From assembly GCA_964035575.1 (NCBI GenBank), contig OZ037889.1, positions 992,001 to 1,056,000 of the forward strand: a DNA stretch of 64,000 bases, written 5' to 3'. The notes beneath the pieces were generated by a model, which saw nothing but the letters and a program-made list of their open reading frames with translations, did not search any database and had not been told where the DNA came from. The stretch comes from Rhynchopus sp. YZ270_cl-10. Lineage: Eukaryota; Euglenozoa; Diplonemea; Diplonemida; Diplonemidae. Shown here in pieces: positions 58,949 through 64,000 of this stretch. Within the stretch, counting starts at the first letter, position 1. Each line of letters starts with the position of its first letter. Made by a program: the position numbers and the translations under genes.

Positions 58949-60826
58949 ATGGCGGTGTGGATGCGTGTCGCAGTCGTGGCGTCGGTAGTCTGCTTTGCTG
59001 TCGCAGGGCTTTCGGAGGAGTTAGAGGAGCGCCCGTCTGGTGAACGCCCGTCTGGCGAAATGGAGCGTCCATCTGGCGAACGTCCGTCTGGTGAGATGGA
59101 GGAGCGTCCGTCTGGCGAGCGTCCATCTGGTGAACGTCCATCTGGCGAAATGGAGCGTCCATCTGGTGAGCGTCCGTCTGGCGAACGCCCGTCGGGTGAA
59201 CGCCGTGAGCGCCCGTCTGGAGAAATGGACCGTCCATCTGGTGAACGCCCGTCTGCCGAGATGGAGGAGCGCCCGTCTGGTGAACGCCGTGAGCGTCCAT
59301 CTGGTGAGCGTCCGTCTGGTGAGCGTCCGTCTGGAGAACGCCCGTCGGGTGAACGCCGTGAGCGTCCATCGGGTGAACGTCCGTCTGGTGAACGCCGTGA
59401 GCGTCCATCTGGTGAGCGTCCGTCTGGAGAACGCCCGTCGGGTGAACGCCGTGAGCGCCCGTCTGGAGAAATGGACCGTCCATCTGGTGAGCGCCCGTCT
59501 GCCGAGATGGAGGAGCGCCCGTCTGGTGAACGCCGTGAGCGTCCATCTGGTGAACGTCCGTCTGGTGAAATGGAGCGTCCGTCTGGAGAACGCCCGTCGG
59601 GTGAACGTCCGTCTGGTGAGCGCCCGTCTGGCGAGCGTCCATCTGGCGAAATGGACCGTCCATCTGGTGAACGCCCGTCTGCCGAGATGGAGGAGCGCCC
59701 GTCTGGTGAACGCCGTGAGCGTCCATCTGGTGAGCGTCCGTCTGGAGAACGCCCGTCGGGTGAACGCCGTGAGCGTCCGTCTGGTGAACGCCCGTCGGGT
59801 GAACGCCGTGAGCGCCCGTCTGGAGAAATGGACCGTCCATCTGGTGAACGCCCGTCTGCCGAGATGGAGGAGCGCCCGTCTGGTGAACGCCGTGAGCGTC
59901 CATCTGGTGAGCGTCCGTCTGGAGAACGCCCGTCGGGTGAACGCCGTGAGCGTCCGTCTGGTGAACGCCCGTCGGGTGAACGCCGTGAGCGTCCGTCTGG
60001 TGAACGCCCGTCTGGCGAAATGGAGCGTCCATCTGGCGAACGTCCGTCTGGCGAGATGGAGGAGCGTCCGTCTGGCGAGCGTCCATCTGGCGAAATGGAG
60101 CGTCCATCTGGCGAAATGGAGCGTCCATCTGGTGAGCGTCCGTCTGGCGAACGCCCGTCGGGTGAACGCCGTGAGCGTCCATCTGGTGAACGTCCGTCTG
60201 GTGAGCGCCCGTCTGGCGAGCGTCCATCTGGTGAGCGTCCGTCTGGAGAACGCCCGTCGGGTGAACGCCGTGAGCGCCCGTCTGGAGAAATGGACCGTCC
60301 ATCTGGTGAGCGCCCGTCTGCCGAGATGGAGGAGCGTCCGTCTGGTGAACGTCCGTCTAGCGAGATGGAGGAACACCCGTCTGGCGAGCCCTCCCCCACT
60401 TCCACGCACGAAGCCTCCAACGGACGCCACCACAAGGGCACACGCCCGGAGCTTGCCCACGGCGCGGACACCGACATGACGTCCATCCCACTATCGGTCC
60501 CTGCACGGGCTGCAGGCGACAGCGAGTATGAGGCGTGCTTCGGGCTGCTGCTGGCGACGGAGTGCGAGACACACAGCGAGTGCACGTGGCTTGGGGATGC
60601 GTGTGCCCCGGCAGAGGTGTACCTGGAGGTGCATGAGGACGACGACACCTTTGTGCCTGTGTGGATGTTCTGGGTGTTCTTCGCTGCAGCTGCACTCTTG
60701 GCATGCGCCATGCTTGTTCTGGTATACCGTTGCATGAAGACACCAGCACAGGGCACTGCCACACCGTCCAGCGTCCCTTCCGAAGCAAAAGAGGTGTACG
60801 TTGACGACAATGAGTGCATCCTCTAG
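58949..60826 (+). CDS. Type I membrane protein with RPSGE stalk and one CxW module
   Basis: 625 residues. Signal peptide about 1-20 (MAVWMRVAVVASVVCFAVAG; Met5 is an alternative start). A very long stalk (about 26-480) is built from five-residue RPSGE units with recurring variants ERRERPSGE, EMERPSGE and EMDRPSGERPSAEMEE, an alternating-charge sequence likely to be extended. Then a linker, one CxW module (C-FGLLLATE-CETHSECTWLGDAC, about 530-552), a membrane segment (about 571-593, FWVFFAAAALLACAMLVLV) and a short tail ending in ECIL. In contrast to its neighbours the module is membrane-proximal and the repeat is distal, and the stalk has no N-glycosylation sequons. Long frames on both strands across the repeat are shadows. 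Function unknown. Confidence 0.82.
   Translation: MAVWMRVAVVASVVCFAVAGLSEELEERPSGERPSGEMERPSGERPSGEMEERPSGERPSGERPSGEMERPSGERPSGERPSGERRERPSGEMDRPSGERPSAEMEERPSGERRERPSGERPSGERPSGERPSGERRERPSGERPSGERRERPSGERPSGERPSGERRERPSGEMDRPSGERPSAEMEERPSGERRERPSGERPSGEMERPSGERPSGERPSGERPSGERPSGEMDRPSGERPSAEMEERPSGERRERPSGERPSGERPSGERRERPSGERPSGERRERPSGEMDRPSGERPSAEMEERPSGERRERPSGERPSGERPSGERRERPSGERPSGERRERPSGERPSGEMERPSGERPSGEMEERPSGERPSGEMERPSGEMERPSGERPSGERPSGERRERPSGERPSGERPSGERPSGERPSGERPSGERRERPSGEMDRPSGERPSAEMEERPSGERPSSEMEEHPSGEPSPTSTHEASNGRHHKGTRPELAHGADTDMTSIPLSVPARAAGDSEYEACFGLLLATECETHSECTWLGDACAPAEVYLEVHEDDDTFVPVWMFWVFFAAAALLACAMLVLVYRCMKTPAQGTATPSSVPSEAKEVYVDDNECIL
59022..60390 (+). repeat. 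Coding minisatellite, 15-bp unit with higher-order blocks
   Basis: The basic unit is CG(T/C)CC(A/G)TC(T/G)GG(T/C/A)GA(A/G). Longer blocks containing CGCCGTGAGCG and GAAATGGACCGTCCATCTGG recur every 100-250 bases, showing higher-order amplification. The array makes frames on both strands free of stops. Confidence 0.93.
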
Positions 60827-62490
60827 TTACCTTTTTTTGTTGTTGCATTTTTTCTTGAAACAAATGGATCTCTCTGTGTGGCACATTCATCTTTCAAGTT
60901 TTTCATACATTGGACTCCCCAAGAGTCTCAGAGACTCTCCGATGGTGTTTAACCCTCCGCGGGGGGGAAAAAACTCTCGCGAGTTTTTTTAGGAATTTCT
61001 GCCAAACTCTCGGGGACTCTTAGGGAGTTCAATGTATGAACAGTTTCCTTGTTTAAATTTCAAGAGGCACAATTTTTTTTTTTAAAGTAAGGGGAATACC
61101 CCTAACAAAATGCAAATAGACGTGCGTGTTTTTATCTGATTCTCTAAATAAACCAAAGGTTGTTGACAATTTATGCGAGGAAGGAAGAAAAAAAAAAACG
61201 TGTATTTTTTTTCCTGGACAGTGAATATTGTCCGATATGTCAGCTACACTAACCCCCCACCAAGAATTAAACCAAAAAAAAAACCAAAGAAAAAAAAAAT
61301 GGGGGCAACAGTATTGGAGTGTACCATTGGTAAGCAATGGTGTTGCAATGATGATATAGGTGAGTGACGACACCTCCCCCTTTTTTTTGCCAGTTGTGTA
61401 TGCACGTTTAGGAAAGGCAACTTCCTATTAAGCCCGCCGACTCCATTTTCTTGGAGCTTCCAGGACCGTACATTTGCTCCGTTCCCCTAAAAAGGAATGG
61501 TAGAAAAAAAGTTTTCAAATTAAAAACCAACAAATTATTTAGGGGAAAAAATAATAAATGCCAGACCAGAGTTTCTTACTGTCTTTATCTCTGCCATTAC
61601 CCTTTAGAGATGAGAAGTGTCTGTGACTGTCTGTGAGTACCCTAGCCCCATTTTTGGGTGACACAATTTTGAATACATAACCATCTTCTTAGTGGGCAAA
61701 TTGTTCGATAACAAAACTACATCATTTCCCCACCCGACCTGCCGAGATGTCAACGAAACATCCAGAACAAAGGTCGGGCATTCTGGGAAGTTTCCCCCCC
61801 CCCCCCCCCTCCCTCCTCCCCCCCCCCTCATATTGTTGTTCAAAAAACGCCAAACAATTTCTTCTTGTACCTTGAGAGCAAGGTGCTATATAAAATGAAG
61901 AAGTGAAGAGTTGGGAGTACAATTTTATCGGCAAGACGTTGTTGTACCCGAGAGGGTGTGTGTGTGTGCGTTGTGTCTTTAATATTGTATTTACCCTCTT
62001 TTTATTCGTTTCCGTTTTTCTTTTTTGCGTTCATTCTCCCCCGCCTGCGGGAGAGCGTAAGAGGATTGCTCGCTACTGCACACTATGATTGGGAGAGATA
62101 TAGTTTTTTGTGAAGCTTGCAACCCACCTTACTGTTTTTCCCCTTGTCGTTACACCTCTCTTCGTTCTCCCTTCTCTCCCCTCCCCACGCCCTCACGATA
62201 CCACCTTAACCGTGTCAATACGTGAAGGGTCACAAAAAAAAATGAAAGTGAAGACCAATATGGCACACTGAACCAACAAATCAAAAAAAAAAAAAGAGAT
62301 TTTTTTTTTTAATCAGCGCAACTCATTCTCTCAGTAGTACTATAGATTTTGCAAAAAAACTTTTGTAAATTTTTTGTAAAAACTAGACCTTCGCCTACAC
62401 CATGATATTCCACTATACTTTTTTGATGTAGACACGAGAGATACAATCTTACAATTTTTTTCTCTCACTTTTTTTACACCCACCACAGGG
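60827..62490. other. Spacer before the carboxypeptidase gene
   Basis: No gene. It contains the inverted repeat at 60902-61040, family 2-like remnants (GGCACATTCATCTTTCAAG at about 60880, GACACGAGAGATACAATCTT at about 62432) and homopolymer C (about 61794-61826) and T/A runs. Confidence 0.55.
60902..61040. repeat. Small inverted-repeat element (139 bp)
   Basis: TTCATACATTGGACTCCCCA (left) pairs with the complement of GGGAGTTCAATGTATGAA (right). The pairing continues through AAGAGTC for about 24-26 bp with few mismatches. The centre holds an ACTCTCGCGAGT palindrome. No clear target duplication is seen, so calling it a miniature transposon is tentative. Confidence 0.65.
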
Positions 62491-62504
62491 GGACTTTTTT
62501 TTAG
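62491..62504 (+). promoter_or_regulatory. Probable trans-splice acceptor of the carboxypeptidase gene
   Basis: GGACTTTTTTTTAG ends in AG at 62503-62504, 12 bases before the ATG. A second possible AG lies in CACCACAG upstream. Confidence 0.55.
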
Positions 62505-62516
62505 CAAAGACAAAAA

Positions 62517-63929
62517 ATGCGGTCGTACCTTCTGAGCGCAGCTCTCCTCGGATGCGCCCTTGCGGACAAGCCTGAGGACCTGGTCACACAGCTCCCTGGC
62601 TTCCCTGCCGCCCCTTTCAAGGTCTACTCTGGGTACCTTGAGGTGAACGGCCCTATCGCCGGCTACGACAAACTGATGATCCACTACCAGTTCGACCAGA
62701 GCCAGAACGACCCCAGCAAGGACCCTGTTGTGGCCTGGCACACTGGAGGCCCGGGAGGCTCCTCGCTCTACGGGCAGTACGCTGAGATGGGGTACTTCCA
62801 GGTGAGCAGCAGCGGACAGTACGTCAATGAGTTTGCCTGGAACCGCATTGCCAACATGCTCTACCTGGAGAGCCCTGCCGGCTCCTTCCTCTCGCCCAGC
62901 AACCTGCACAGCGGCTTCTCCTACTGCGAGAAGAACGGCGAGATCCAGAAGACCTGCCACTGGAACGACACCTCGCAGGCAGAGGCGTACGGCCACACCC
63001 TTCTCGCCTTCTACGCCGCGTTCCCGGAGTTTGCCCAGAACGACTTCTTCCTGACCGGAGAGAGCTACGCCGGACAGTACGTCCCGAACATCGCGAACTT
63101 CCTCATCACCTCCCCGCTGACCACTTCCATCAACCTGAAGGGGATTGCCGTTGGAAACGGATGCTGGGGTGGCGATGCTACGTCTGTCAACTGCAACGGA
63201 CCCAACGCAGACCGCAACGACGTGGAGTTCTACTACGGCAAGGGGCTGATCAGCAAGATTCTGTACACAAAGCTGCAGAAGACCTGCAAATTCGACGAGG
63301 CAGTGTACACACGCTCTGTGGCATGCGACGTTCTCCTTGTTGAGATGAACACCGCAGTTGGCCCGCACAACGTCTACAACGTCTACGACAACTGCCCAGG
63401 CGCTGCTGTGGACACCACCAACCTCCTCGAGGTCAAGCGCTCCATGCGCGACAACATGCCCGAAGGCGGATACGACTGGACCTGCGGACAGTTCGACGCA
63501 GTCCCCAAATACATTCTCCGCGACGATGTGAAGGAGGCACTCCACATGAAGGCCACCGCACCGTCTTCCTTCGGATACACACAGAGCGGTCCTGCGTCCG
63601 TCACGTTGTACCCAAGCCTCGCAAAGAAGCTTCGTGTCCTCATCTACAACGGAGATGCCGACACCTGCGTGCCCTTCAACGGAAACGAAGAGTGGACATC
63701 CGGTCTCGCCGACGCTGGAGTTCTCTCCGTCAACAAGGCATGGCACCCATGGAGCCAGCCTGACGAGAGCATCCCCACCGGATACGCAACAGTGTACAAT
63801 GTGACGGCAGCCCCAGTGAACGACTTCTCCTTCGTGACTATCAGACTTGCTGGCCATGAGGTCCCGAACTACAGACCCAAGGCATCTTTCTACATGATCC
63901 AGAAGTTCCTGAAGAGGGAGTCCTTCTAG
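62517..63929 (+). CDS. Serine carboxypeptidase (family S10)
   Basis: A 470-residue secreted or lysosomal exopeptidase that removes C-terminal residues. Signal peptide about 1-16 (MRSYLLSAALLGCALA). The catalytic triad is complete: Ser183 in GESYAG, Asp382 in YNGDADTCV, and His447 in GHEVP. The oxyanion region reads WHTGGPGGSS (74-83) in place of the textbook WLNGGPGCSS; the Asn and Cys are changed but the fold signature is intact. ESPAGSFLS (118-126) and ten or more cysteines fit the family. Length is typical of carboxypeptidase Y-like enzymes. The gene is intronless, with the GC-biased codon use also seen in the cathepsin gene, suggesting high expression. Together the two would supply endo- and exopeptidase activity in the lysosomal/secretory route. 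Confidence 0.96.
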   Translation: MRSYLLSAALLGCALADKPEDLVTQLPGFPAAPFKVYSGYLEVNGPIAGYDKLMIHYQFDQSQNDPSKDPVVAWHTGGPGGSSLYGQYAEMGYFQVSSSGQYVNEFAWNRIANMLYLESPAGSFLSPSNLHSGFSYCEKNGEIQKTCHWNDTSQAEAYGHTLLAFYAAFPEFAQNDFFLTGESYAGQYVPNIANFLITSPLTTSINLKGIAVGNGCWGGDATSVNCNGPNADRNDVEFYYGKGLISKILYTKLQKTCKFDEAVYTRSVACDVLLVEMNTAVGPHNVYNVYDNCPGAAVDTTNLLEVKRSMRDNMPEGGYDWTCGQFDAVPKYILRDDVKEALHMKATAPSSFGYTQSGPASVTLYPSLAKKLRVLIYNGDADTCVPFNGNEEWTSGLADAGVLSVNKAWHPWSQPDESIPTGYATVYNVTAAPVNDFSFVTIRLAGHEVPNYRPKASFYMIQKFLKRESF

Positions 63930-64000
63930 GGGTTGTCGGAGACTCATATCAACTATTGTTTAAACGATGTTTCAATTTTGGAAAAAAGGGGGGGAAAGGG

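Noticed and set aside
58933-60819. Long open frames in both strands over the RPSGE array
   Set aside because: A 15-bp repeat without stops opens all frames. Only 58949-60826 has a signal peptide, CxW module and membrane segment.

Overview
This is a gene-sparse stretch of a eukaryotic (protist) nuclear genome. About sixteen protein genes can be supported and every one lies on the + strand. Most have a pyrimidine tract and an AG within about 120 bases upstream of the start codon, so they look like members of a one-directional unit whose transcripts are capped by spliced-leader trans-splicing. Only two conventional GT-AG introns are clear. The layout, a cathepsin L-like protease with euglenozoan-looking sequence, a PH-like/FYVE protein, and a multi-membrane-span degenerate cyclase with a YRPFLP-like linker all fit Euglenozoa. 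The cis-introns and heavy repeat load make a diplonemid-like organism my best guess (inference, not shown). No spliced-leader RNA, tRNA or rRNA gene was found to test this.

Layout: 0-3.3 kb, a ~195-bp tandem satellite and a hAT-like miniature transposon; 3.5-6.2 kb, a CLC chloride/proton exchanger; 6.2-10.8 kb, repeats and a second hAT-like element; 10.8-13.1 kb, a pseudo-cyclase with one intron; 13.1-18.7 kb, repeats and a third hAT-like element; 18.7-20.4 kb, a PH-like/FYVE protein; 21.2-29.0 kb, two paralogous surface proteins with nearly the same cysteine-rich body and wholly different repeat stalks; 31.2-34.5 kb, a coiled-coil/zinc-ribbon protein, a cathepsin L-like protease and a possible longin-type protein; 35.2-37.7 kb, two hAT-like elements with perfect 8-bp target duplications; 38.5-40.7 kb, a CCA-adding enzyme with one intron; 42.2-45.5 kb, a large coiled-coil protein; 45.8-60.8 kb, five predicted single-pass membrane proteins sharing a small Cys/Trp module; 62.5-63.9 kb, a serine carboxypeptidase.

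The most interesting content is the surface-protein set. Seven genes have a signal peptide, a cysteine module, and one membrane segment near a short tail. Four of them also carry long in-frame minisatellites, a different repeat in each. Five of the seven share the module C-x(7,8)-C-x(3,5)-C-x-W-x(4,6)-C, which I do not recognise as a named domain. The other two carry six tandem CC modules and look like a conserved body with interchangeable stalks. Two secretory-pathway peptidases lie in the same window, but nothing in the sequence links them to the surface proteins.

The intergenic DNA holds at least five hAT-like non-autonomous elements, several miniature foldback elements with 5-bp duplications, a 613-bp long inverted repeat, and several short dispersed repeat families. 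Most of the short families occur only on the coding strand. I saw no CRISPR array and no virus-derived element.
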